From Pollenia angustigena (Eukaryota > Arthropoda > Insecta > Diptera > Polleniidae): 64,000 bases of DNA. The notes under the pieces were generated by a model. The model made no database searches, was not told the origin of the DNA, and was given only the letters and a program-made list of their open reading frames with translations. The stretch covers positions 122,696,053 to 122,760,052 of the forward strand of contig OV884056.1 of assembly GCA_930367215.1 (NCBI GenBank). The letters are read 5' to 3'. A program made the position numbers and the translations under genes. Position 1 is the stretch's first letter. The number at the start of each line of letters is the position of its first letter. This document shows positions 43,876-55,067 of the stretch, piece by piece.

Positions 43876-43893
43876 GGCGCCCGAGCAGGGACC
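43875..43893 (+). other. Primer-binding site, tRNA-Lys type
   Basis: TGGCGCCCGAGCAGGGACC begins at the LTR edge. It matches the 3' end complement of tRNA-Lys (TGGCGCCCGAACAGGGAC) with one mismatch. Many gypsy-class elements use tRNA-Lys or tRNA-Ser. Confidence 0.8.
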
Positions 43894-44089
43894 CCTTTTC
43901 GTGTCCTTACAAAGATTTTTGCCTGAGCCGATACCCAAGTAAGGACAAAGGGGTTTAACCGAAAAAAAGGATCAAAGCCAACTCAACTTTTAGAGTGAGG
44001 AAACGGTGCGCCCTAGTAAACGAACGCGTTAAACGGGAGGTGATCACGGGATTACCAGCGGCCTCGCTTTAGGATTAAAAAAAAGAATA

Positions 44090-45110
44090 TAGAAATAAAA
44101 TCGAAGAAATTGTGAATTAAAAATAGTGTTAAGAAAAAAAGGAATTTGTTAAACATAACAAGTTGCATCCAAGAAAAAAATAGAAATAAAATTGAAGAAA
44201 TTGTGAATAAAAAATAGTGTTAAGAAAAAAAGGAATTTGTAAAACATAACAAATTCCATCCAAGTAGAAATAGAAATAAAATTGAAAAAATTGTGAATAT
44301 AAAATAGCGTTAAGAAAAAAAGGAATTTGTAAAACATAACAAATTGCATCCAAGAAGAAATAGAAATAAAATTGAAGAAATTATGAATTAAAAATAGTGT
44401 TAAGAAAATAAAAGGAGCTTGTGAAATATTAACTAATTGTATCCAAAGGAAAAATACGGATTTAGAATTAAATTGAAGTTGTTAATTAAGGAAATTATAA
44501 GGAGTTTGTGAGTGAAAGTTATAATGTTAAGCAAAAGAATAAGAAATTGTAAAAATTTAAATTTGCATACCTAAGAAAAATTTCTAAGAAAATTGAAATT
44601 AATAATCTATGAAAAATTGTAAAAGGTTTTTAATAATTGAAGAGAAAAAAAATCGTGAATATTTGTTATGAAAAAATTATAAGAAAGAATACGAGTAAAT
44701 TGTGCAAATTTTAATTTGCAAACTTAAGAAAAATTTCTAAGAAAACTAAAAATAATAATTTATGAAAAATTGTAAAAAATATTAATAATTGAAGAGAAAA
44801 AATCGTGAATATTTGTTATGAAAAAATTATAAGAAAGAATACGAGTAAATTGTGAAAATTTTAATTTGCAAACTTAAGAAAAATTTCTAAGAAAACTAAA
44901 AATAATAATTTATGAAAAATTGTAAAAAATATCAATAATTGAAGAGGAAAAAATCGTGAAAATTTGTAATGAAAAAATTGTAAGAAAGAATGCGAGTAAA
45001 TTGTAGAAATTTTTAAAATTTGCAAACCTAAGAAAGATTCCTAAGAAAATTTTAAGGAAATAAAAAATAGTAAAAAAGTGTAATAATTGATGAGGAAAAA
45101 TCGTGTGCAA
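44090..45110 (+). repeat. Tandem repeats in the errantivirus leader
   Basis: First block (44,090-44,460): four ~90-bp units with AGAAATAAAATTGAAGAAATTG, AGTGTTAAGAAAAAAAGGAA and AACATAACAAnTTGCATCCA. Second block (44,570-45,110): ~130-bp units with AAATTTCTAAGAAAA, AGAAAAAATCGTGAATATTTG and AAGAATACGAGTAAATTG. Long leaders with repeats occur in gypsy and relatives, where they can bind regulators; no specific site is claimed. Confidence 0.8.
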
Positions 45111-45347
45111 AAGAAATTGTGATTTATAAAAGATTTTCTAAGAATATTTGATAGATCTTGAAACACCAATAAAAAAGCAGATTGTTCAACGGCACGTGAG
45201 AATTATAATGTTAAAGTAAGTGACAGACGTGAAAAATTTTGATTGCTACTTATTGACACATAGAAAAAAGATAAAGAAATATTAAGTGTTAATTCCCCTT
45301 AAATCATTCCTATTTAAATCTGAACAAGGGTCAAAATAAAATCAATA

Positions 45348-46862
45348 ATGCCTGGCGACAGTATTGAGGACATAACAGAAAGACTAAATAGATCTCTTAC
45401 CATGAGCCAATCGCAGAGGCCTAACACTAGTTCTAGTGGCCTCTCATAAGCTCAGAAGGACGAGATTAGGGCTTTAATGACAGATTTCCTCAGACAAGAT
45501 ACACCGGATGAAGGTGGTGACCAACCGATAGGAACCATTCGAGTTGAGGAATTAGAAAAAATCCCCGATATAGTTAGATCCCTAAGGGAATTCTCAGGGA
45601 AAGCTGGTGAGTTCGGATCATGGCGTAAATCCGTAGAGAGGGTACTTGAACTTTTTGATGGTATCAAAGGTACTGGACGATAATTCGCTATACTCCATAC
45701 GATACTAACAAAGATTGTCGGAGAGGCAGATACTGCCCTCGACTCCTACAGAACGCCATTGGACTGGATAAAAATAAGGAAGTGCCTAATAATGCACTAC
45801 TCGGACAGGCGAGACATCGGGACACTAGAATACCAAATGACTACTATGTGCCAGGGCCACAGAACAATAACAGAATTTTACCAAGCGGTATACCAGCACC
45901 TATCCTTGATTTTGGACAAGATAGCTTGTCTTGACTTGAATGAAAGTAGTCTTGCCTCGATGACCAACGCCTATAGAGATAAAGCGCTCGATACGTTCAT
46001 CAGAGGCCTCCGGGGAGATTTACCAAGACTATTGAGCGTTAAAGAACCCACATCCCTTCCACAGGCATTACACATCTGCCTAAAACTGGACAATATGGCA
46101 TATCGAATGCAACATGCCCATGGGCAAATACATAGACCAAATACTCGCGGTTATAATCAACATTCTCAGGCATTTGCTAGAAATACATTTTACCCCGAAC
46201 TTGCTCACGTGGGAGGCCAAAGTAGGCCACCTTTACCACCACGAGCCCCTCCGAGGCCAAGCGATAGAACAAATTTTCAATATCCAACACCAAGGCCAAT
46301 AGATAGATCATATTTTCAATATACACCACGTCACCAATATTACCCAAATGGTCATCAAAGGCTACAATCACACGCCCCAAATCAGCAACAATATCCCCAA
46401 AACCAAGAACCAATGGATGTCGACCGTGCCATTCAAACTAGACAAATTGATTATGCGAATAGGCCACCTGCTCCCCAGGGCTACAAAAGGCCACATGCAG
46501 GAAGTTATCAAGGACCGGTAAATAAGGCCCAGCGGAACTTTCATTTAAAAACCGGAAATACATCAAATCAAGAAGTGAACAAAGCAGAGGATCCGAAGTG
46601 TAACTTTGAGGCTGAAGCACCAGAAGGAGCCGTCGGAGGTACGCAAAATATTGACGAATATGTTGATTTTGTTAGCAATGAATACGTAGATGAGTGGACA
46701 CACCAATTTGCAAGAACTTCAGACACACTTGTGGATGACTATGCAACTGAAGACTTAAACGCAGACCTTAATTTTTTTTGGTTAAACAGTTCCTCGCTGC
46801 CATATTTCAGGAGGAAAACGAGGAACGGTGAAGCAATAAAAATTATATTAAATCAGAACTAG
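45348..46862 (+). pseudogene. Errantivirus gag, two in-frame stops
   Basis: Structural protein. Starts at ATG 45,348 and reads in one frame to 46,862 apart from TAA at 45,447-45,449 and at 45,681-45,683. Gypsy gag signature: GLRGDLPRLLSVKEP and LPQALHICLKLDN around residues 225-255, then a Pro/Gln/Tyr-rich tail. No zinc knuckle, as usual for errantiviruses. The frame then meets the protease region. Confidence 0.88.
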
Positions 46863-47698
46863 TAAAAAATCCCATACAAAACAAAGACTTTTTTTGTGCA
46901 AAAGCAATATCGGGCAGTGTTTCAATTACTCATCATACCCTTTTAAAGCTATTTGGTGATTCAGTCGACCCTATTAAATTCTATCTTTTACCCGGATTGC
47001 GAACTTTTGACGCAATACTAGGCAACGATACACTAAAAAAACTCTCTGCTGTCATTCATACAGCCAGAAACTTCTTTACACTTGAGAATGGTATGAAGAT
47101 ACCAATACTTCAATATGAGTCTCAGAACGTTCATAATTTGGAGATAAGAGTTGGACATCTCTCTAGAGCAATAGTTACAAATGTAAATTCCCTGACAGGT
47201 ACTGTGCATAGTCATGAGTCGTCAGCAGAAGATTTGATACCTAGCGTTGAAGGGCCTATAAACGCATTTAAAAACCAGATCTTTTTTAATATTGGGGAGG
47301 AAACATCTTATCAATTCCAAATCATATTCCCGGGGTATCATAGACACACCATTGTCGAGAGAGAATACAACCCGGACAATTTGCTTATGTTTTTAAAAAG
47401 ATACTTAAACCCTTCCGTCAATAATGGTGTAAAAACTCAAGAATTTATAATGGGAAAAATACAGGAAATCTATAGACTTCATTTCCGAAACTATAAGGTT
47501 CGTTTCACGCAAAAAATGGTAGAAGATGTAATCTCTGAGAATGATCAGGAAAATATCGTTATCGAAACCCATACTAGAGCTCACAGGAATGCAGTGGAAA
47601 ACAAACAGCAGATTTTAGAAAAGTGGTATTTTCCGAGCATGTTTTCTAAAATTAAACGGGTAGTGAAACTGTGCTCTATATGTAAGATTAATAAGTAT
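46790..47698 (+). pseudogene. Errantivirus pol: protease remnant fused to integrase N-terminus
   Basis: After a frame change near 46,862 the protease C-terminal half is present (FDAILGNDTLKKLSAVI), but the active-site DTG region expected just before it is missing. At about residue 60 of the 46,997 frame (VGHLSRAIVTNVNS) the sequence jumps from the protease-RT linker to the region after RNase H, so the whole RT is gone by a clean in-frame deletion. The integrase zinc finger follows (HTRAHRN, CSICKINK). An hAT-like element interrupts at 47,699. Confidence 0.85.
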
Positions 47699-47927
47699 TA
47701 GTCTTGGGCTTAATCGTTCATTTAGGTGACCGGTCATTAACGTTCAATTCAAAACAGTGAACGAGTTCGTTCACTTCGTTCAGTCGTTCATTTCGGGTCA
47801 CTTGTCTTTTGGGTCAGTTTATCTTTTGTGTCAGTCGGTCTTTTGTGGATTTCGTTCATTCATTCACAATTGATTGAATACGGCAATGTGTTAAAAGAAA
47901 CAAGTATAGCATATTTGTTTGATGTTA

Positions 47928-48460
47928 CACTCAAAATATTATGTAGGTAAATTCAAAATAATATTAAGTTTGAAAAACTGAAATTTCATTTAAAATAAAG
48001 GAATTTTGCGGCTATTTTTTAATGTTAATTTTAAAACGGAGAAATTCTTTAAAAATTAATAAATTTTTCTGTTATTTCAATGTACAAATTACAAAAAATA
48101 CATTCAAAGGTTTTTTCAATTAATTTTAACTCAATTTAAATTACATACTAAAACAGCTAAAACAGTATTTATACCTGTCATTATTACCTACCAAATCAGC
48201 GAAAAATTTGTGTTTTTTAATTTATGTGCACATGTTCCTATAAGTATGTAAATAATAAAATAATTTAAAATATCTTTGCAGTTAAGTATTTCAGTTTTAT
48301 TTTATGCATAAAAAATAACTGAACATATATGTTTTGGAGAAACATATAGAAATAGTTAAAGAATTAGTTTAATTATAAAATAACAAATTTTATTAAGTTT
48401 TAACTCTACGGAAAATGATTTTAGTAAATTACATTCAGTTACTGTACAACTTTTTGAGTG
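47928..48460. mobile_element. TA-flanked MITE with CACTCAAAA ends
   Basis: CACTCAAAATATTATGTAG at left, complement CACTCAAAAAGTTGTACAG at right, TA on both sides. 533 bp, A+T-rich, non-coding. A worn relative is at 18,669-19,052. Confidence 0.78.
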
Positions 48461-48716
48461 TACCCAAAAATAGAAAACAATAAACGAAAAATTCTGAGTT
48501 GTTTTTTCGTTTACCCAACAACTGATTGAAAAGAAACAATACTATTAAAATGTTTATGTTGTACCAGTATACTATATTTGTTTCTTTTAACACATTGCCA
48601 GTGGCAATTTGCCACATTGTTTAGAAAATTTCATAGTACAATCTGGGCTGCCATATGTAGTGATTTCTCGCTAAACGTGGCGGTTTTCATACTTGTTTGG
48701 TGTTCTCATATTCTAA

Positions 48717-49510
48717 CAGCCGTATTCATAAAAAAAATCATAATTCAGGTTTTAGATGAATTTTAGTTAAAAAACATTTTAAGCCTAAAAAAGCTTTTTT
48801 TTAAATTCGTATTCATAATCAGCATTTTAACTAATAAACGTTTTACCGTATTTTTTAATTTGATGGTGGCAACGCTATCTCTTTTATTTGTCACATGAAT
48901 CATAATGATGTAAAACAGTGGTTATTAATTCATACTCGTATTCGTATCTAAAATTTTTTTTGTCGTGTGTGAGAAAAAAATTGTTTTTTATATATGAATA
49001 GTTGTCTCTTATATTTAAAAAAAAAAGAGTTCAAACAAAACAAAACAAAGTGCAATTTAGATGATGATTTTATTGCTGATATCAAAAAGTATTCAAATAA
49101 CGAGTTTTATTTTATTTGTTTTAATCGCTTACACATCACTAGTTCATAATGTACAATTAATAATTTTTTGAGCTTTAATTTGTGAAATTGAAAAATATAT
49201 TAATAATATACATTTTTCATACATACATATTTTTGAATTTCATTTTATTTTTAATGTTTAAATACATAATAATATACTGTCTTAAAATTTATCGCAAAAA
49301 TGTTCAAAATGACCATAAACACACAGCAAAAAGCAAAAATGTCATTTTAAAATAGGTTTAAACAAGGGTCGAACCAATTTTAAAATTCGCTTATTTACAC
49401 AAGGTTTAAAATAGGGTTTTTAAGGTAATATTCGTTTATGAATACAATTTTAACGATTTATGCTTAAAACAGATTTGAAATGGAGTTTAAAATGTTTATG
49501 AATACGGCTG
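48717..49510. mobile_element. TAA-flanked inverted-repeat element (PIF/Harbinger-like)
   Basis: Ends CAGCCGTATTCATAAA and its exact complement, with TAA duplicated outside (48,714-48,716; 49,511-49,513). Subterminal ATTCATAA and AAACNTTTTA motifs repeat inside. 794 bp, no ORF. Confidence 0.82.
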
Positions 49511-49979
49511 TAAATGTTTAGGTAACTTTATTTAAAGAGAAATAATTACTTAAAAAATTTTACTGCCTGTTTTTCGAACTTATAATGTCATTAATCAATT
49601 TATATGATATAAAAGCATGTTGCTTGTCAATACATGTTAGATCTATAATAACTTTACACAGTTAACCATGCATTGTCATCCAAACTGAACATATGTTACA
49701 AAATGTCAGCTAAATCGGTTCGAGTAATCTGCTTTAAATTTGAGTTGCAAGATATTACCCACAAACATACATTGCAAGTTAAATAAAAGCAATTTTAATG
49801 CATAAGTAGATTCTTATAAACAAATATTTTTTTTTATTTTACCAGTCTTTTGCCTGTAATTTCTACAAAAAGAAATCTAGCAGTGCATAGTAATTAATAG
49901 TGTAAAAGCTGTCATTTTTTAATGAAAACTGAAGGATAAAACATTTATGCTAAATGATTGTTGAAATAGGTAAAGATAA

Positions 49980-50121
49980 GTGCCGGTTCACACACGTCTA
50001 GCTTGACTCGTCAAGTCTTGAGTTTTTTGGAGAGAGGGGAAATGAAATGGCATTCTCTTTTCTCTTCTCTCATAAAAGCTCAAGACTTGACGAGTAAAAC
50101 TTGACGTGTGTGAACCGGCAC
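49980..50121. mobile_element. 142-bp TAA-flanked MITE
   Basis: GTGCCGGTTCACACACGTC and its complement form ~40-bp inverted repeats (also CAAGTCTTGAG/CTCAAGACTTG). TAA flanks both ends (49,977-49,979; 50,122-50,124). Confidence 0.85.
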
Positions 50122-51678
50122 TAACTGTTAGATACGAACACGACCAGCTTTCTTTTTCTAACATTAGGGGCATCATTAATAAACGAATGCTTTAGTTATA
50201 TCTACATTAAAAATGGGCTTTCCCTAATAATTTCGTGCTCTAAAACTTGACTAAGCTTAAATTAATAAAGTTGTCGAATATTGAATTTGGTTATTTATTT
50301 TAAGGTCTAATTTAAAAAATAAATGAAATAAATATGTATACAATTTTTTGCTCAAATAAAAAATTTGCATATGGCGGGTTTTATATTAAGAACAACTGGC
50401 AACGCTCATGTAAAATTGGGAATAGCAGCCAGGGTTGTCGGATTAATTTTGATCTTTTTTGACAAATTTATTGTTCAAAATCGCCAAAGCCTTTTTTTGC
50501 GTTTTTGACAATATAAAATATATCTTTAACAGTTTTAAAAATATTTTTTATAAATCCTAAAAAATAAATATCTTCCTATTTGCTAAAATTTGCCAAAAAT
50601 GGGAAAAAGTCGCGTTGATACATAAATTGTTTAATTAAAATGTTTGGTGAACACAAAAAAGGTACAATAGTTTACAATAGTCTAACTAAAGCAGCAAAAC
50701 GATTTCTTGTGGTTAGTATTAAATGAATATTGGATCTAAAATGCTATACATTTCACCGGTAAGGCATTCTTACTGTTTTTTTGGAAAACAATGGGTACGA
50801 TTCAGTTATCATGTGAAGGTTTTAACGTGCTATTTACATTCATATAATTTATAGCTCGTAATAATGTGCCTAGAAGTTTATACTGCACTCAATTTTGAAA
50901 GCGAGTTTTAGTGGAGTTAATTATTAAAAATAACTCTTTCAACACAGACATTAACAATTGGAATAACATGCACATAAAGAGTTCTTTAAAATGGTACGTA
51001 CCGGACGTATCCTTATAGCTATATATTTTTTCAAAAACTAATTTATATTACATGGAATACCACATTGAAATAGTATTTCCAAATAACAAACGGTAAATTT
51101 GTATACGAGTCTCAAAACAAATTCATGGCTTATACTATGCTCACACTTGGGTTCTTTAACTCTGCTTAACGTTTTGTTTTTTTTTTTTTTTTCTTAAATA
51201 ATTCATAAGTTTTTACAATTTTATCATTAATATGTTTAAAATAATCTTCTGATAACTTTATAAAGTATTTTTTATCCATTTTTAATACTTGAAAGAAATA
51301 TTAATTTGTTTGTTGGGTTTTTTTCTTAATAATCTGTCATCTTAATCATCTCTAATGTAATAACATTTAGCTTAAACGCGTTTTAAAACCCATTAGTCCC
51401 AATTTACACTAGGGACATTTCTTGCTGTACAGACGAAGTTTGATGGCGAGGGGTCGAAAAGGTAGAGTGTTTAGTACATGACTATCTGTACTGGACATTT
51501 TTTTCATTTCTCTTTCTTACTTTTTGTAGTTTACATACAAGAATTAATTTCCGTCTGACTTCTAATGTTTCATATGTAAACGCTTCAGGTAAAATTAAAA
51601 GAAAATTTAAAAAGATTTTGTTATTCGTGCTTAATTCCCAGTTTTTATTCTTGATAAAAACACTTGAAATTTATTGTT

Positions 51679-51743
51679 GATGGGATAAGCTATTCCTATG
51701 CATTTCACTGGTTGCTTAGGCCAGATCATCAGGAAACTTCATC
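51679..51743 (-). ncRNA. Hammerhead ribozyme, family 2, unit 1
   Basis: Complement of the reference copy at 53,361-53,425, core at 51,726-51,732. Confidence 0.76.
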
Positions 51744-52148
51744 CATAAAGATTTTAGACAAACTAAAGATATTAAACCAAATAAAACTGTTAAACGTATA
51801 AGACTTATAGCAACAGTTTTACTTGTAACAATATCAAAGCTTGAACAAAATACATCAACAATAAAAAAGTGGGTTTATCTCGTCTTACACTCCCCACCAC
51901 AATTAGTTGAAATTCTCTCAACATTAATTGTAGTTGTAAGTAGGTTAAGAAAAACAAAATAAAAAACAAACAACAACTTACAAAAGATGTTGTCAATAAA
52001 GTGTTTTTTTAGGCCGTGCACTTGCCTGTTTATTATCAAAAAGTAATTTCAATTTTTGGGAATAAAAAATTTTAATTTAAAAAGATTTTGTTATTCGTGC
52101 TTAATTCCCAGTTTTTATTCTTGATAAAAACGCTTGAAATTTATTGTT

Positions 52149-52213
52149 GATGGGATAAGCTATTCCTATGCATTTCACTGGTTGCTTAGGCCAGATCATC
52201 AGGAAACTTCATC
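52149..52213 (-). ncRNA. Hammerhead ribozyme, family 2, unit 2
   Basis: Core at 52,196-52,202, identical to unit 1. Confidence 0.76.
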
Positions 52214-52606
52214 CATAAAGATTTTAGACAAACTAAAGATATTAAACCAAATAAAACTGTTAAACGTATAAGACTTATAGCAACAGTTTTACTTGTAACA
52301 ATATCAAAGCTTGAACAAAATACATCAACAATAAAAAAGTGGGTTTATCTCGTCTTACACTCCCCACCACAATTAGTTGAAATTCTCTCAACATTAATTG
52401 TAGTTGTAAGTAGGTTAAGAAAAACAAAATAAAAAACAAACAACAACTTACAAAAGATGTTGTCAATTAAGTGTTTTTTTAGGCCGTGCACTTGCCTGTT
52501 TATTATCAAAAAGTAATTTCAATTTTTGGGAATAAAAAATTTTAATTTAAAAAGATTTTGTTATTCGTGCTTAATTCCCAGTTTTTATTCTTGATAAAAA
52601 CACTTT

Positions 52607-52671
52607 GATGGGATAAGCTATTCCTATGCATTTCACTGGTTGCTTAGGCCAGATCATCAGGAAACTTCATC
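52607..52671 (-). ncRNA. Hammerhead ribozyme, family 2, unit 3
   Basis: Core at 52,654-52,660. A ~12-bp deletion of TTGAAATTTATTG-like sequence lies just outside the outer GATG pairing strand; the ribozyme itself is unchanged. Confidence 0.74.
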
Positions 52672-53360
52672 CATAAAGATTTTAGACAAACTAAAGATAT
52701 TAAACCAAATAAAACTGTTAAACGTATAAGACTTATAGCAACAGTTTTACTTGTAACAATATCAAAGCTTGAACAAAATACATCAACAATAAAAAAGTGG
52801 GTTTATCTCGTCTTACACTCCCCACCACAATTAGTTGAAATTCTCTCAACATAAATTGTAGTTGTAAGTAGGTTAAGAAAAACAAAATAAAAAACAAACA
52901 ACAACTTACAAAATATGTTGTCAATTAAGTGTTTTTTTAGGCCGTGCACTTGCCTGTAAATAAATTTCAAGTGTTTTTATCAAGAATAAAAACTGGGAAT
53001 TAAGCACGAATAACAAAATCTTTTTAAATTAAAATTTTTTATTCCCAAAAATTGAAATTACTTTTTGATAATAAACAGGCAAGTGCACGGCCTAAAAAAA
53101 CACTTAATTGACAACATCTTTTGTAAGTTGTTGTTTGTTTTTTATTTTGTTTTTCTTAACCTACTTACAACTACAATTAATGTTGAGAGAATTTCAACTA
53201 ATTGTGGTGGGGAGTGTAAGACGAGATAAACCCACTTTTTTATTGTTGATGTATTTTGTTCAAGCTTTGATATTGTTACAAGTAAAACTGTTGCTATAAG
53301 TCTTATACGTTTAACAGTTTTATTTGGTTTAATATCTTTAGTTTGTCTAAAATCTTTATG

Positions 53361-53425
53361 GATGAAGTTTCCTGATGATCTGGCCTAAGCAACCAGTGAA
53401 ATGCATAGGAATAGCTTATCCCATC
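53361..53425 (+). ncRNA. Type I hammerhead ribozyme, family 2 (reference copy)
   Basis: Outer stem I GATG with CATC, then an internal loop. Inner stem I GTTTC with GGAAT (two G-T pairs). Core CTGATGA at 53,372-53,378. Stem II CTGG/CCAG around CCTAAGCAA, with a T-T mismatch at its base. GAA at 53,398-53,400, stem III palindrome ATGCAT, cleavage base A at 53,407. Core positions agree with the hammerhead consensus. Stem I is weaker than in family 1. Confidence 0.78.
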
Positions 53426-53830
53426 AACAATAAATTTCAAGTGTTTTTATCAAGAATAAAAACTGGGAATTAAGCACGAATAACAAAATCTTTTTAAATT
53501 AAAATTTTTTATTCCCAAAAATTGAAATTACTTTTTGATAATAAACAGGCAAGTGCACGGCCTAAAAAAACACTTAATTGACAACATCTTTTGTAAGTTG
53601 TTGTTTGTTTTTTATTTTGTTTTTCTTAACCTACTTACAACTACAATTAATGTTGAGAGAATTTCAACTAATTGTGGTGGGGAGTGTAAGACGAGATAAA
53701 CCCACTTTTTTATTGTTGATGTATTTTGTTCAAGCTTTGATATTGTTACAAGTAAAACTGTTGCTATAAGTCTTATACGTTTAACAGTTTTATTTGGTTT
53801 AATATCTTTAGTTTGTCTAAAATCTTTATG

Positions 53831-53895
53831 GATGAAGTTTCCTGATGATCTGGCCTAAGCAACCAGTGAAATGCATAGGAATAGCTTATCCCATC
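53831..53895 (+). ncRNA. Hammerhead ribozyme, family 2, unit 5
   Basis: Core at 53,842-53,848, identical to the reference copy. Confidence 0.76.
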
Positions 53896-54300
53896 AACAA
53901 TAAATTTCAAGTGTTTTTATCAAGAATAAAAACTGGGAATTAAGCACGAATAACAAAATCTTTTTAAATTAAAATTTTTTATTCCCAAAAATTGAAATTA
54001 CTTTTTGATAATAAACAGGCAAGTGCACGGCCTAAAAAAACACTTAATTGACAACATCTTTTGTAAGTTGTTGTTTGTTTTTTATTTTGTTTTTCTTAAC
54101 CTACTTACAACTACAATTAATGTTGAGAGAATTTCAACTAATTGTGGTGGGGAGTGTAAGACGAGATAAACCCACTTTTTTATTGTTGATGTATTTTGTT
54201 CAAGCTTTGATATGGTTACAAGTAAAACTGTTGCTATAAGTCTTATACGTTTAACAGTTTTATTTGGTTTAATATCTTTAGTTTGTCTAAAATCTTTATG

Positions 54301-54365
54301 GATGAAGTTTCCTGATGATCTGGCCTAAGCAACCAGTGAAATGCATAGGAATAGCTTATCCCATC
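54301..54365 (+). ncRNA. Hammerhead ribozyme, family 2, unit 6
   Basis: Core at 54,312-54,318, identical to the reference copy. Confidence 0.76.
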
Positions 54366-54538
54366 AACAATAAATTTCAAGTGTTTTTATCAAGAATAAA
54401 AACTGGGAATTAAGCACGAATAACAAAATCTTTTTAAATTAAAATTTTTTATTCCCAAAAATTGAAATTACTTTTTGATATTAAAAGAAAATTCAAAAAA
54501 TATCCGGCAAGAAATGTCCCTAGTGTAAATTGGGACTA

Positions 54539-54681
54539 ACTGCCTATTTCACGATGTCACTCGAACGTATACGTTCGCACAAATAACATATTAATCAAAA
54601 ACAAAATTAAAAAATTTGTTTTTGGTTTACAAGTTATTTGTGCGAACGTAAACGTTCGATTGACATCGTGAAATAGGCAGT
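54539..54681. mobile_element. 143-bp TA-flanked hairpin MITE
   Basis: ACTGCCTATTTCACGATGTC and its complement give ~48-bp inverted repeats (including CGAACGTATACGTTCG). TA at 54,537-54,538 is shared with the neighbouring element; TA follows at 54,682-54,683. Confidence 0.82.
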
Positions 54682-55067
54682 TAGTATTATCAAATTTACA
54701 ACAAAATCGCCATATATTTTAAAATCAGCCAAAAATAAATCGCATGTCGCCAAATTGAAAATTAAGTCGCCAAGAAACTTGACAACCCTGATCGTATTAT
54801 GAAAATGTGTAAAAGAATGTGGCAATGAGTAAATGAAATAAGAATATTATACTGGCATCACATATACATCACAATAGTATTGTTGTTTCTTTTCAACCAG
54901 TTGTTTGGTAAACAAGTGACCGACTGACTAAAAAGACCTAAGTGATCCATGCAAGTGACCGATTGAACGGAATTGAACGATGAAACTGAACGGCCGTTCA
55001 TCGTTCATCTGACTGACCCGTTCAATTGAACTAGTTCGTTCATGACCGACACAACTCTAATAAGTAT

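Larger units (their letters stand above)
51608..54479. repeat. Head-to-head array of ~470-bp hammerhead units (retrozyme-like family 2)
   Basis: Three units on the minus strand (51,608-52,955) meet three and a part on the plus strand (52,956-54,479). The period is 470 bp, and one unit is shortened by a small deletion. Units are nearly identical. ATTAAAAGAAAATT lies immediately outside both ends (51,594-51,607; 54,480-54,493), a candidate 14-bp target duplication. Each unit carries a hammerhead; the repeated 63-codon frame MTTSFVSCCLFFIL is a by-product. Related single copies are at 15,972 and 25,203. Confidence 0.87.
51396..54536. mobile_element. TA-flanked element with 30-bp perfect inverted repeats
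   Basis: Starts GTCCCAATTTACACTAGG and is matched perfectly for 30 bp in complement at 54,507-54,536. TA flanks both sides (51,394-51,395; 54,537-54,538), fitting Tc1/mariner mobilisation. Apart from about 200 bp at left and 50 bp at right, the interior is the hammerhead array, so the original was a small MITE of roughly 0.25 kb. Confidence 0.82.
50430..54790. mobile_element. Inner element with CAGGGTTGTC ends
   Basis: CAGGGTTGTC at left and GACAACCCTG at right, with further loosely mirrored AATCGCCAAA / TTTGGCGA sequence inside the ends. The ends suit an hAT element, but no clear 8-bp duplication is seen. It encloses the TA-flanked element and a MITE. Confidence 0.55.
47699..55059. mobile_element. 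hAT-like element with 8-bp duplication, host to further insertions
   Basis: Ends TAGTCTTG and (complement) TAGAGTTG fit the hAT YARNG end pattern. ATAAGTAT flanks both sides (47,691-47,698; 55,060-55,067), splitting the errantivirus integrase. Both ends are crowded with GTTCA-type subterminal repeats (CGTTCATT, GTTCGTTCA, CCGTTCA), as hAT transposases often need. No transposase is seen, so it is probably non-autonomous. At least five other elements sit inside. Confidence 0.82.

Noticed and set aside
45452..45667. Minus-strand frame opposite errantivirus gag
   Set aside because: Complement of a clearly gag-coding stretch; no independent support.
51805..54239. Six almost identical 63-codon frames (MTTSFVSCCLFFIL...)
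   Set aside because: They recur only because the ~470-bp hammerhead unit repeats. No coding bias, start context or homologue is evident, and they overlap the sequence next to the ribozyme.
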